Shown here: positions 35,623 through 44,230 of the stretch, in pieces
Position numbering within the stretch: position 1 is the stretch's first letter
Layout: each line of letters starts with the position of its first letter
Origin: Polyangiaceae bacterium
Lineage (GTDB): Bacteria > Myxococcota_A > Polyangia > Polyangiales > Polyangiaceae
Assembly (NCBI GenBank): GCA_016719945.1
Contig: JADJYE010000002.1
Span: 496,001 to 560,000, forward strand
Direction of reading: 5' to 3'
Length of the DNA: 64,000 nt
Position numbers and translations under genes: made by a program
Notes under the pieces: model-generated
The model's database searches: none
The model's input: only the letters and a program-made list of their open reading frames with translations
What the model was told of the DNA's origin: nothing

Positions 35623-37863
35623 ATGTCCGACGTGGGCACCGAACCCAGCTTGATCTCCGACGCTGCGCAGTCCTCGCAGCAGCCATCGTCGGCGAGCCCG
35701 ACGCCTTCGAGCGACCCCGAGGCGGCGTCGCCGCTACGTCCGAGCGCGCCCCCGCCGCCGAACCTTCGGGCGACGATCGCGGAGGCCTGCGGGCTCGCCC
35801 TGGTGTCCTGCCTGCTGGGCTCGATCCCCGCCGGGCTGCGGGTCGCCCGCGCCGGGGGGTCGTTCGTCGGCGGGCTGGTCGTGGCCGCGGCGATCGTGTT
35901 GCCCCTGCTCGCTGCCGCCATCTCGATGAGCAAGGCCGCAGGCCGCGGGTTCCGCATGGTGACCGGGCTGCGCGTGGGGCGCTCGACCGCCGCGGTGATC
36001 GCCTTGTGGATCGGCCTCATGGCGCCCGTCCTCATGGTCCTCGGTGGGCTGTTGAAGGAGAAGACGAACCACAGAGGGCTCGGCGGCGCGACGTTCGGCG
36101 TGCTCGGCCTGTTCGTCGCGGCGGGCTCGCTCGCCGTCGCCTACCGCCTGGTGGAGGCGGCCCGACGCCTCGTTGAGCGGGGGCTCACGCCACGGCTCGT
36201 GGCAGGCGGCCTCGCGGCGGTCGGGGTCGTCCCCACAGTGCTCGCGTCGATCCCCCTGCTCCGCGGTCACGACGACTCCCCGCACGCGCCGCTGGTGACG
36301 GCTGCGCTGATCGATGGAGTGTTGTTCATCGTCGCTGGGGCGGTCGCGGTCACCTACGACGTCGGCGAGCGCGCCCGGCACGCCGCGCGCCGCTTCGGCG
36401 CGATCGCAGCGGGCGCGTGGCTCGTGCTCGGTGCGCTCTGGCTCTCCCTCTCGCCGGCGCTCGCCGCCGCCCTACGGACCGGCGGCGGCCTCGCCGCGGC
36501 GCTCGTCGGTGGGCTCGAGCGGTGGACCGACCGCGACGGAGACGGCCACGGCGCCCACTTCGGGGGACGAGACTGCGACGAGGGCGATCCGCGCGTCCAC
36601 CCCGGCGCGCAGGACGTGTCAGCGGACGGAGTCGATCAAGACTGCGACGGGGTCGACGGCGTCGTCGTGCCTGGCGCGCGACCCGCCGCGCACGCGCAAG
36701 CGCACGTCGAGCCTACGCCGGCTGCGGCCCAAGATCAGGCGCCAGCGCCGGCCCCGGTCGCCGCCAGCAAGCCGTCGATCGTCCTCGTCACGCTCGACAC
36801 GGTCCGCGCCGATCATACGAGCGCGTACGGGTACGCCCAGCCGACGACTCCGCGGCTCGCCTCGCTCGCCGCGCAAGGCGCGCTGTTCAGCCACGCCTAC
36901 GCCCCGGCGAGCGACACCCAGCGAGCGCTGATGCCGCTCTTCAGCGCTGTGCCTTGGCACGACACGCCGAAGTCGAACAAGGAGTGGCCGATCCTCAGGG
37001 ATGAGGCCGAGACCCTCGCGGAGCGCATGAAGGCGGCCGGGTATCGCACGGCCTTCGTCAGCTCCTTCACGTGGATGGGCCGAGAGAAGGGCTTCGGTCA
37101 AGGCTTCGACTCGTTCTCCGAGGTGTTCCGTGACGAGCACCCCGAGCGCGGCGTCACGGGTCCGCTCGCCGTGCGCGCCGCGAGGGCGGAGGTCGAGAAG
37201 GCCAAGGCCGATCCGCGGCCGCTCTTCCTGTGGGTCCACTTGTTCGACGCGCACGAGCAGTACCGCCGGCACGACGGGTTCTCGTTCGGCCGCGGAGACA
37301 AGGGCGCGTACGACTCGGAGATCGGGTTCGTCGACAAGCAGCTCGGCGACCTGGTCGACGCGGTCGACGCCTCGGCGCTCAAGGACAACGTCGCGATCAT
37401 CGTCCACGGGAGCCAGGGGGAAGGCTTCGGCGAGCACGACGTCAGCGGGCACGGCAAGGAGCTGTACGAGGAGATGGTGCGCGTGCCGCTGGTCGTGAGG
37501 TTGACCGGCGCCCCGGCCGGGCTGAAGGTCGCAGGCCGCGCGGTCAGCACCCTCGACATCGTCCCGACCATCCTCGAGCTCGCCGGTGCGGCCGCGCCGG
37601 CGATCGGCGTCTCGCTCGGCCCCGCGCTCCGCGGCGCAGCGCTCGAGCGCGCGCCGGTCCAGCTGCGCAATGGGCGGCGGGCGAGCGTGATCGACTACCC
37701 GATGAAGCTGATCGTCGTTCGGCGCGACAAGAAGGAGCGCTTGCTGCTCTTCGATCTCGCCGCAGACCCCCGCGAAGAGCGCGATCTTTCCTCCGAGCGC
37801 GCCGAGGACTTGAAGCGCCTCCGCGCCCTGATCGAGCCGGACCCGACGCCCAAGCGAGACTGA
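35623..37863 (+). CDS. Membrane sulfatase-fold protein with MopE-type metal motif
   Basis: In the 746-residue protein, residues 55-300 hold about seven membrane helices. Residues 302-345 form a MopE-type motif (DRDGDGHG, DCDEGDPRVHPGA, DQDCDG), thought to bind Ca or Cu. Residues 384-735 are an alkaline-phosphatase-superfamily sulfatase domain starting IVLVTLDTVRADH, with late metal ligands in HGSQGEGFGEHD and a GHGKELYEE step. The nucleophile position reads S-D-T-Q-R instead of C/S-x-P-x-R, so classical formylglycine chemistry is uncertain. Related proteins transfer or hydrolyse phosphate or sulfate esters outside the membrane. SUMF1-like genes lie nearby. Confidence 0.85.
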   Translation: MSDVGTEPSLISDAAQSSQQPSSASPTPSSDPEAASPLRPSAPPPPNLRATIAEACGLALVSCLLGSIPAGLRVARAGGSFVGGLVVAAAIVLPLLAAAISMSKAAGRGFRMVTGLRVGRSTAAVIALWIGLMAPVLMVLGGLLKEKTNHRGLGGATFGVLGLFVAAGSLAVAYRLVEAARRLVERGLTPRLVAGGLAAVGVVPTVLASIPLLRGHDDSPHAPLVTAALIDGVLFIVAGAVAVTYDVGERARHAARRFGAIAAGAWLVLGALWLSLSPALAAALRTGGGLAAALVGGLERWTDRDGDGHGAHFGGRDCDEGDPRVHPGAQDVSADGVDQDCDGVDGVVVPGARPAAHAQAHVEPTPAAAQDQAPAPAPVAASKPSIVLVTLDTVRADHTSAYGYAQPTTPRLASLAAQGALFSHAYAPASDTQRALMPLFSAVPWHDTPKSNKEWPILRDEAETLAERMKAAGYRTAFVSSFTWMGREKGFGQGFDSFSEVFRDEHPERGVTGPLAVRAARAEVEKAKADPRPLFLWVHLFDAHEQYRRHDGFSFGRGDKGAYDSEIGFVDKQLGDLVDAVDASALKDNVAIIVHGSQGEGFGEHDVSGHGKELYEEMVRVPLVVRLTGAPAGLKVAGRAVSTLDIVPTILELAGAAAPAIGVSLGPALRGAALERAPVQLRNGRRASVIDYPMKLIVVRRDKKERLLLFDLAADPREERDLSSERAEDLKRLRALIEPDPTPKRD

Positions 37864-38029
37864 GGTCGGCGCGCCACCCCCACGGATGTGCAGGCAGCCC
37901 GCGTGCCCGACGCTAGCTGCACGCGAATCGCCGTGGGCGGGGGAAGGGAAAGGCGGGCCCGACCGCAGAAGGCGGTGTACCCTAGTCAGAGCGCCAGCTT
38001 TTTGACTTCAGGAAAGACGAAGCACCACC

Positions 38030-39097
38030 ATGACACGTAGCGTGTCGTTCCGCGTCCTTGTCGCTGCCTGTTTCACCCTGGGGGTCACGGCTCTCGGCGC
38101 CATGGTGGTTCGGCTGCAAGCCGCCGAGGTCCCGCTCGACATGATGGCGGGCGCCGCCGGCGAGAAGGCGGAGCGCAAGCCGCAGCGCGAGTGGCGGCTG
38201 GTCGACGGCAAGCACTGGCAGATCGTCGGCCCCGAGGGCGAAGACCCCAACATCACCGACCAGGTCGAGGGCAATCGCGGTCGCTGCACCCCGGGCATGG
38301 TCGAGGTGACGGGGAACATGAAGGCGGACCCTTCCCGCAAGTTCATATTCGACCCGAACAGCATCGAGGAGATGCAGAAGAAGACCTGCAAGAAGTGGAT
38401 TCAGCGGGAGTATCCCGAGCGCTGCGCCGAGTTCGATCGCGAGGCATGGCTCAAGATGAGCAAAGACATGCCGACCCAGCCGATGAGCTACTGCATGGAC
38501 CGCTTCGAGTACCCGAACCGCAAGGGCGCGCACCCGGTCATCTTCATCAACTTCGGTGAGGCGAAGCAGATGTGCGCGTCGCAGGGCAAGCGCCTCTGCA
38601 CCGAGGACGAGTGGACCTTCGCCTGCGAGGGCGAGGAGGCCACGCCTTACCCGTACGGCTACGTGCGCTCCCCCGACAAGTGCCCGATCGACGGCAAATG
38701 GCGTGCTTTCAACGAGAAATCGCTCCGGCCGCGCGAGGGGTACGAGGCGATGTTCGAGCTCGATCGGCTGTGGCAAGGCACGGCCAACGGCGGCAGCCCG
38801 GGCTGCAAGAGCGCGTTCGGCGTCTACGATCTCACCGGGAACGTCGACGAGTGGACCCAGAACGTGCGCGAAGGCGAGCGGAACCAGAGCATCCTCAAGG
38901 GCGGGTACTGGGGTCCAGTCCGCACGCGTTGTAGGCCGTCGACGCGCTCGCACGACGAGAACCACATCTTCTATCAGCAGGGCTTTCGCTGCTGCAGCGA
39001 CGTGCCAGCGGGCGCAAGCGCCGCGCCGGGCATCCAGCTCGAGGCGCCCCCCCCCACGTCGATCGATCCGTCGCGCTCCACGAGCGCCCCCCCGTGA
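38030..39097 (+). CDS. Exported SUMF1/FGE-sulfatase-domain protein
   Basis: The 355-residue protein has an N-terminal membrane anchor/signal (FRVLVAACFTLGVTALGAMVV). Its catalytic-like SUMF1 domain (about 145-330) shows YCMDRFEYPN, GKRLCTEDEWTFAC, VYDLTGNVDEWTQN, LKGGYW and the closing FRCC. Extra Cys residues at about 85, 118 and 132 suggest disulfides. True formylglycine enzymes use a Cys pair; relatives in myxobacteria are often non-enzymatic or of unknown role. It is followed by the SH3-like gene with overlapping GTGA, so they form an operon. The preceding gene is a sulfatase-fold protein, an attractive but unproven partner. Confidence 0.87.
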   Translation: MTRSVSFRVLVAACFTLGVTALGAMVVRLQAAEVPLDMMAGAAGEKAERKPQREWRLVDGKHWQIVGPEGEDPNITDQVEGNRGRCTPGMVEVTGNMKADPSRKFIFDPNSIEEMQKKTCKKWIQREYPERCAEFDREAWLKMSKDMPTQPMSYCMDRFEYPNRKGAHPVIFINFGEAKQMCASQGKRLCTEDEWTFACEGEEATPYPYGYVRSPDKCPIDGKWRAFNEKSLRPREGYEAMFELDRLWQGTANGGSPGCKSAFGVYDLTGNVDEWTQNVREGERNQSILKGGYWGPVRTRCRPSTRSHDENHIFYQQGFRCCSDVPAGASAAPGIQLEAPPPTSIDPSRSTSAPP

Positions 39098-39588
39098 GCG
39101 ACCGAGACGATCGCAACCACGGCCTGCCGAGCACGGCGCTCTTCACGGTCGGCGCGTGGGGCCTGATCGCCGCCGCGCTCGTCCTCGTGGGGACGAGCTT
39201 CGCGCCCGCGCTCGCGCGGGAGCTCGGGCTCACCGAGATGCGCGTCGTCACCCGCGACTTCCAGCGCACCTCGCCCAAGGGCCAGGCCGGCGTCGATGCC
39301 GTGCGCGACTTCGAGCGCGACATCGGGCGCTCGGTGGACCGCCTCGAGCGCTCGCTCCCGGACGACGCCGACGAGCCCGTCGAGCGCATCCTCACGGTCA
39401 CCGTCAAGAAGCCCCTGCTGCTGCGTAAGAGCCCGTCGGCGAAGAGCCCCTCCGGCATCAGCGTGCCGGCGTTCTCCGAGATCGGCGTCCTCACCGCCGA
39501 GGGCTCTTGGCTTCAGGTGAAGTATCAAGCGCCCGACAAGTCGATCCACTTCGGGTGGATCGAGCTCTCGGAGCTCGAGTTGCCTTAA
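39094..39588 (+). CDS. Membrane-anchored SH3-like domain protein
   Basis: The 164-residue protein has one N-terminal helix (ALFTVGAWGLIAAALVLVGT), a helical stalk rich in charged residues (about 50-100), and a C-terminal bacterial SH3-like barrel (TVKKPLLLRKSPSAKS, VLTAEGSWLQVKY, FGWIELSELEL). Such domains bind peptidoglycan or protein ligands outside the membrane. GTG 39094 overlaps the SUMF1 gene stop. The guanine deaminase gene starts directly after its stop codon. Confidence 0.8.
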   Translation: MSDRDDRNHGLPSTALFTVGAWGLIAAALVLVGTSFAPALARELGLTEMRVVTRDFQRTSPKGQAGVDAVRDFERDIGRSVDRLERSLPDDADEPVERILTVTVKKPLLLRKSPSAKSPSGISVPAFSEIGVLTAEGSWLQVKYQAPDKSIHFGWIELSELELP

Positions 39589-40854
39589 ATGAGCAGCGTG
39601 AGACACGGATACCGCGCGGCGGTCCTGACGCCGCGCGACGCAGGCGGGCTCACGTACATCGAAGACGGGCTGCTCGTGGTGGACGGCGCCGGCAAGATCG
39701 AGCGAGTGGAGGCCTTCCGCCCCGAGGTCGCCGGCGGGATGTTCGTGCACGATCTGCAGCGCGCGCTGCTCGTCCCCGGCTTCGTCGACGCGCACGTGCA
39801 CTACCCGCAGACGCGCGTCATCGGCAGCGCCTCGGGCCCGCTGCTCGAGTGGCTCCAGGCGACCGTCTTTCCCGAAGAGGCGAGGTTCTCCTCGGAGTCT
39901 TACGCGCGCGAGGTCGCGGTAGACTTCTGCCGAGCCTGCGCGGCCGCAGGCACCACGACCGTCGCGGCGTACTCGAGCTCGCACGAGCGGGCGACCGAGA
40001 TCCTGTTCGATACGCTCGAGGAGGCCGGCCTGCGAGGATACGTCGGCCTCACCCTGATGGAGCGGGCGTGCCCGCGCGAGCTCGCGGTGCCCCTCGCCGA
40101 GGCGGAGCGGGCCGTACGCGCCCTCGCCAAGAGCCGTCATGGGTCCGCGGGTGGACGCCTGCGTCTCGCGGTCACGCCCCGGTTCGCGCTCTCCTGCACG
40201 CGCGAGCTGCTCGAGGCGGCGGCGCGGCTCGCGAGCGAGCTCGAGCTGCTCGTGCAGACCCACGTCGCCGAGCACCCCCGCGAGGCCGAGGAGACCCTCG
40301 CGCTGCACCCGTACGCGGCCGACTACCTGGGCGTCTACGAGGCCGCCGGGCTGGTCGGGCCCCGCACCATCTTCGCCCACGCGATCCACCTCTCCGAGTC
40401 CGAGTGGGATCGCGTCGCAGCGCGCGGCGCCGCGATCGCGCATTGCCCCGACTCGAACGCGTTCCTGGGCAGCGGGCGCATGCGCCTCGGCGAGGCCAGG
40501 CGGCGCGGGATCGCCGTGGGGCTCGGCAGCGACGTCGCGGCTGGGCGCAGCTTCGACATGCGGCGCGCGCTCTCGCACGCCTACGACGCGGCGCTGGCGA
40601 CCGGCGCGCCGGCGGGGGCCGCGGAGCTCTTCGAGCTCGCGACGCTGGGAGGGGCGCGCGCGCTGCACCTGGCCGACGTCGCCGGCGCGCTGACCGCCGG
40701 ACGCGACGCCGATTTCGTGGTCTTGCATCGCCCGGCCCACGCGGCTGGCGAGGACGGCGCCCTGAGGATCGCGACCTTCGCTGCCGACGTCGCCCCGGTG
40801 CTACGAACGTACGTCCGCGGACGGCTCGTTTGGCAGCGCGACGCCGCCTTTTGA
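39589..40854 (+). CDS. guaD: Guanine deaminase
   Basis: The 421-residue amidohydrolase has the metal ligands GFVDAHVHYPQ near residue 65, THVAEH near 225, FAHAIHLS near 264, and AHCPDSNAFLGSG plus GLGSDVAAG near 310. The PQT after the first His pair and the FLGSG segment separate guanine deaminases from other members. It converts guanine to xanthine. ATG 39589 directly abuts the previous stop codon (TAA) so it may be co-translated. No purine transporter lies nearby. Length is normal. Confidence 0.92.
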   Translation: MSSVRHGYRAAVLTPRDAGGLTYIEDGLLVVDGAGKIERVEAFRPEVAGGMFVHDLQRALLVPGFVDAHVHYPQTRVIGSASGPLLEWLQATVFPEEARFSSESYAREVAVDFCRACAAAGTTTVAAYSSSHERATEILFDTLEEAGLRGYVGLTLMERACPRELAVPLAEAERAVRALAKSRHGSAGGRLRLAVTPRFALSCTRELLEAAARLASELELLVQTHVAEHPREAEETLALHPYAADYLGVYEAAGLVGPRTIFAHAIHLSESEWDRVAARGAAIAHCPDSNAFLGSGRMRLGEARRRGIAVGLGSDVAAGRSFDMRRALSHAYDAALATGAPAGAAELFELATLGGARALHLADVAGALTAGRDADFVVLHRPAHAAGEDGALRIATFAADVAPVLRTYVRGRLVWQRDAAF

Positions 40855-40866
40855 TAGCCTGGCGCG

Positions 40867-41304
40867 ATGCGGCTAGGTCCCCTGCTGGTTTTGGCGTGCT
40901 TCTCCCTCATCGCGTGCGGTGACGACACCGGCGCTGGCGGCAGCGGCGCCGCCGGAGGCGGCCCTGCCGGCGGCTCGCCCGAAGGGGGCGCGGGCGGCGG
41001 GGGCGGCGAAGGGGGCGGCGGCGGCTCGACGCCGGGGACACCCTGCGAGGAGATCTGCGGCTTCTTCGACGAGCTCGAGGCCGAGGTCATGTGCGGCTAC
41101 GACGGCGCCGCCTGCAACGTCGACTGCGAGGCCGGCTTCGCCAACACCGTCATGGCGTGCCACGACGAGGCCATCGCCTACAACGACTGCATCATGACGC
41201 TCCCCTCGACGTCGTGGAACTGCACCAACGGCACCTTCTCCCCCATCGGCGACGACTGCACCCCCGCGCTCGATGCGCTGACCGTCTGCGTGCAGAACAA
41301 CTGA
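40867..41304 (+). CDS. Gly-rich lipoprotein
   Basis: The 145-residue protein has a short signal (MRLGPLLVLACFSLIAC) with lipobox LIAC, a flexible linker of Gly/Ala/Ser/Glu repeats (residues 20-55), and a small C-terminal domain with eight Cys (CEEICGFFDELEAEVMC, CNVDC, CHDEAIAYNDC) that should form disulfides. This plan (lipobox, GGxGG linker, small Cys domain) is common in Polyangia. The function is unknown. It sits between guanine deaminase and the YD-repeat kinase, 13 bases before the latter. Confidence 0.83.
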   Translation: MRLGPLLVLACFSLIACGDDTGAGGSGAAGGGPAGGSPEGGAGGGGGEGGGGGSTPGTPCEEICGFFDELEAEVMCGYDGAACNVDCEAGFANTVMACHDEAIAYNDCIMTLPSTSWNCTNGTFSPIGDDCTPALDALTVCVQNN

Positions 41305-41317
41305 GAGAGCTCGCGGG

Positions 41318-44218
41318 TTGCCCAGGCTACAAGCGAGAGACCCGTTCAACCTCGTCGGCACCGCGCTCGAGGAGCGCTTCCGGATCGACTCGGTGGTCGG
41401 CGAGGGGGGCTTTGGGGTGGTGTATCGCGGCCACCACCTGCGCCTCGACACGCCGATCGCCGTCAAGTGCCTGAAGGTCCCGGCGCACTTCACGAGCGAG
41501 GGGCGCCAGCTCTTTTTGGAGCGGTTCCGCGAGGAGGGGAAGATCCTGCTCCGCCTCAGCGACGCGCCAGGCGTCCCCCGCGTGTTCGACTACGGGGTCG
41601 TGTCGCGCGCGAGCGGCGAGGTCCCGTACCTCGTGATGGAGTGGCTCGACGGGCACTCGCTCAGCGACCTGCTCGCCGCGCGCCGCGTCGCAGGGCTGCG
41701 CGGCCTGAGGCCCGAGGACGCGATCCAGCTCCTGTTGCCAGCCATCGACGCGCTCGCGGTCGCCCACGAGCACCACATCGCGCACCGCGACATCAAGCCC
41801 GACAACCTGCTGGTCGTCCCCGGCGCGCGCGGACCGACGATGAAGGTGCTCGATTTCGGCATCGCGAAGGCGATGCAGGAGGGTGAGTCGCTCACGCAGT
41901 CCGCGACGCACACCGCGACCAACTTCCGCGCGTTCACCCCGACCTACGCCGCCCCCGAGCAGTTCGCGCCGAAGCGCTACGGGGCCAGCGGCCCGCGCAC
42001 CGACGTTCACGCGCTCGGCCTGGTGCTCTTCGAGCTCTTGACCGACAGCCCCGCCTACCCGAGCGACGACTTCGTCGAGTGCCTCGAGGCCGCCACGGCG
42101 GACGCGCGGCCCTCGCCGCGGGCGCGCGGCGCGAACGTGTCGGACGCGCTCGAGGCGGTCGTCTCCACTGCGGTGGCGCGCGCCTCGGAGCGGCGCTACC
42201 CGACCGCCCAGGCCCTGGCCGCGGCGTTGCGTCAGGTGCCCGAGGCGCAGGGCGGAGTGACGGGGCACGCCCCGGGCCTGCTCGACGCGCAGCCCTCGAC
42301 CGAGCGCACGCTCGCGGTGTCGGCGATGGTGGGGCCCCGGCCGACCGACCAGGAGGTGCGGCCCGCAGGCGAGCCACGAGGCCCCTCTTCGCTGTTTGGC
42401 ACCGCGCCGTTCGCGCCAGGCGACGCGCGGCCTGGGCTCACCGCGATCGGCCCCACCCCACCGCCCGTCACCGCGGACCGGAGCAGCGGCTCACTCGTCC
42501 CCCCGATCCCCAAGGCGAGCCCCACGTCGCGCCGTCAGAAGGGGCCGCGCTGGGGCCTCATCGCCGCGGCCCTGGTCGCGGCGGCGGGCATCGGCGCGGC
42601 CATCTTCTATGTGGCGACGCGTCCGCCCAAGAAGACGAAGAAGAAGAGCCCCGCGAGCGCGACGACGGCCTCACCCGAGACCGAGCGCACCCTCTGGGCC
42701 CACGACTTCGTCACGCATCGCAAGATCGTCCCGGTGGGAGTCGCGACGAAAGAAGAGCTCGCCGGCAAGCACCACGTTCGCCTGTTCGAGGTGGGCGGCG
42801 AGGTCGTCCGCGCGGAGCGAGTCGGCCCGGCTGGCAACGTCACGGCCACGCTCAAGGTCGACCATCGCCCCGACGGCTCGCTCGAGCACAAGCTGTTCAG
42901 CTCGCGCCTGGTTCACGTCGCGGCGACGGTCTCGTCGAAGGATCACGTCGACAGCTACGCGCTCCGCGACGGGTCAGTGCTGTCGTCCGGCTGCGCGCTG
43001 AGGTCGCTCAAGCTCTCGCCGGCCGGCGACGTCGTCGAGTCGACCTGCCGAGATCCCGCGGGGAACGTGATCATCGATCACGTGGGCTGCCCCGTGACCG
43101 CCTACGAGGTGGACCCCCGCCACCTCTCGGTCGCCCTCATGTGCCGGCTCGAGGGTGGCAGCCCGACCTCGGACTCGCTCGGGGCTCACCTGCGCAAGCG
43201 GACCTACGACGCGCGGGCGCTCCTGGTCGAGGAGGCGCTGTTCGGGACCACGGGGGCCCCGGTCGTCGGCGCCGAAGGCTGCGCGGCCATCCGCGCCACC
43301 TACGACGAGGTCGGCAACAAGACCTCGGAGACGTGTGTCGGGCTCGCGGGGACCCCCACGCCGTTCGCGGGTGGACAGGTCGCCACGACCACGTACGCGT
43401 ACGACGCGCGCGGCTGCATGGTGAAGGCCACCTTCAAGGACGCCGCGGGGAACCCGGCCAGCGCGGCCGGCTACGCGGGCAAGAGCTTCACGCGCGACGA
43501 GCACTGCTCCGAGGTCGGCTGGGCGACGTTCGGGACGGCCGGCGCCTTGATGTCTCTGCCGCACCAGCCCGCGAGGGTCACCCGTAAGCTCGACGAGCAC
43601 GGCGACGAGATCGAGACGCGGTGCTTCGACGAGCGCGACCAGCCCATGAACTGCACGGGCGATCGCAGCCTCGGGGTGCAAGGCTCGGTCGTTCGCATCA
43701 CCCGCGACTCGCAGGGGCGCGCCGTGTCGAAGAGAGCGTTCGACGCCGCGGGGGCGCCGACGCGCCAGGCGAACGGCTATCCGCACGAGACGCGCAGCAC
43801 CTTCAACGAGCAGGGCCTGACCATCGAGCTGCGCTTCTTCGACGCAGAGGGGAGGCCGACGCTCGGGCTCGGCAGCGCCGCCAAGCGCACCTTCAAGTAC
43901 GACGCGCTCGGCTCGGAGATCGAGAACGCTCAGTTTGGCCTGTCGGGGGAGCCGGTGAGCGACGCGACGGGCGCGCACAAAGTCAGGAGCACGTACGACG
44001 CGAAGCACCGGCTCGTGAGCATCGAGCTGCGCGACACGACCGACGCCTACCCGGCGCGGACAGGCATCCGCTTCGGCGCCGTGGCGTGGCCGAGAGACGC
44101 CGCCAGGCTCACCGTCTACCGCGACGGGACGCGGCTCGAGAACCGCTTCTTCGACGCCTACGGAAAGCTCTTGTCGACGGTCGACTGCAACGTGCCCGGC
44201 ACGCCCTGCATGTATTGA
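41318..44218 (+). CDS. Transmembrane Ser/Thr kinase with YD-repeat-like ectodomain
   Basis: The protein has 966 residues from TTG 41318, the only start near the kinase. Residues 18-295 are a complete Hanks kinase (G-loop VGEGGFGVVYRG, Lys in IAVKCLK, IAHRDIKPDNLLV, VLDFGIAKA, APEQ). A Pro-rich linker leads to one membrane helix (about 410-430). The outer 530 residues consist of RHS/YD-like strands, repeated as (T)Y-D-x-x-G/A-x-(L/V/K)-x-x-E-x-x-x-x-x (TYDARALLVEEALFG, TYDEVGNKTSETC, AYDARGCMVKATF and others). The exterior part likely senses or binds a ligand. The 13-base gap to the lipoprotein gene suggests joint transcription. Confidence 0.92.
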   Translation: MPRLQARDPFNLVGTALEERFRIDSVVGEGGFGVVYRGHHLRLDTPIAVKCLKVPAHFTSEGRQLFLERFREEGKILLRLSDAPGVPRVFDYGVVSRASGEVPYLVMEWLDGHSLSDLLAARRVAGLRGLRPEDAIQLLLPAIDALAVAHEHHIAHRDIKPDNLLVVPGARGPTMKVLDFGIAKAMQEGESLTQSATHTATNFRAFTPTYAAPEQFAPKRYGASGPRTDVHALGLVLFELLTDSPAYPSDDFVECLEAATADARPSPRARGANVSDALEAVVSTAVARASERRYPTAQALAAALRQVPEAQGGVTGHAPGLLDAQPSTERTLAVSAMVGPRPTDQEVRPAGEPRGPSSLFGTAPFAPGDARPGLTAIGPTPPPVTADRSSGSLVPPIPKASPTSRRQKGPRWGLIAAALVAAAGIGAAIFYVATRPPKKTKKKSPASATTASPETERTLWAHDFVTHRKIVPVGVATKEELAGKHHVRLFEVGGEVVRAERVGPAGNVTATLKVDHRPDGSLEHKLFSSRLVHVAATVSSKDHVDSYALRDGSVLSSGCALRSLKLSPAGDVVESTCRDPAGNVIIDHVGCPVTAYEVDPRHLSVALMCRLEGGSPTSDSLGAHLRKRTYDARALLVEEALFGTTGAPVVGAEGCAAIRATYDEVGNKTSETCVGLAGTPTPFAGGQVATTTYAYDARGCMVKATFKDAAGNPASAAGYAGKSFTRDEHCSEVGWATFGTAGALMSLPHQPARVTRKLDEHGDEIETRCFDERDQPMNCTGDRSLGVQGSVVRITRDSQGRAVSKRAFDAAGAPTRQANGYPHETRSTFNEQGLTIELRFFDAEGRPTLGLGSAAKRTFKYDALGSEIENAQFGLSGEPVSDATGAHKVRSTYDAKHRLVSIELRDTTDAYPARTGIRFGAVAWPRDAARLTVYRDGTRLENRFFDAYGKLLSTVDCNVPGTPCMY

Positions 44219-44230
44219 GCGAGGCGCCGC

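Noticed and set aside
32726..35686. 986-residue minus-strand open frame
   Set aside because: It is antisense to the HEAT-repeat gene and overlaps the DHH-like gene out of frame. Composition is Arg/Gly/Leu-rich and no fold is seen.
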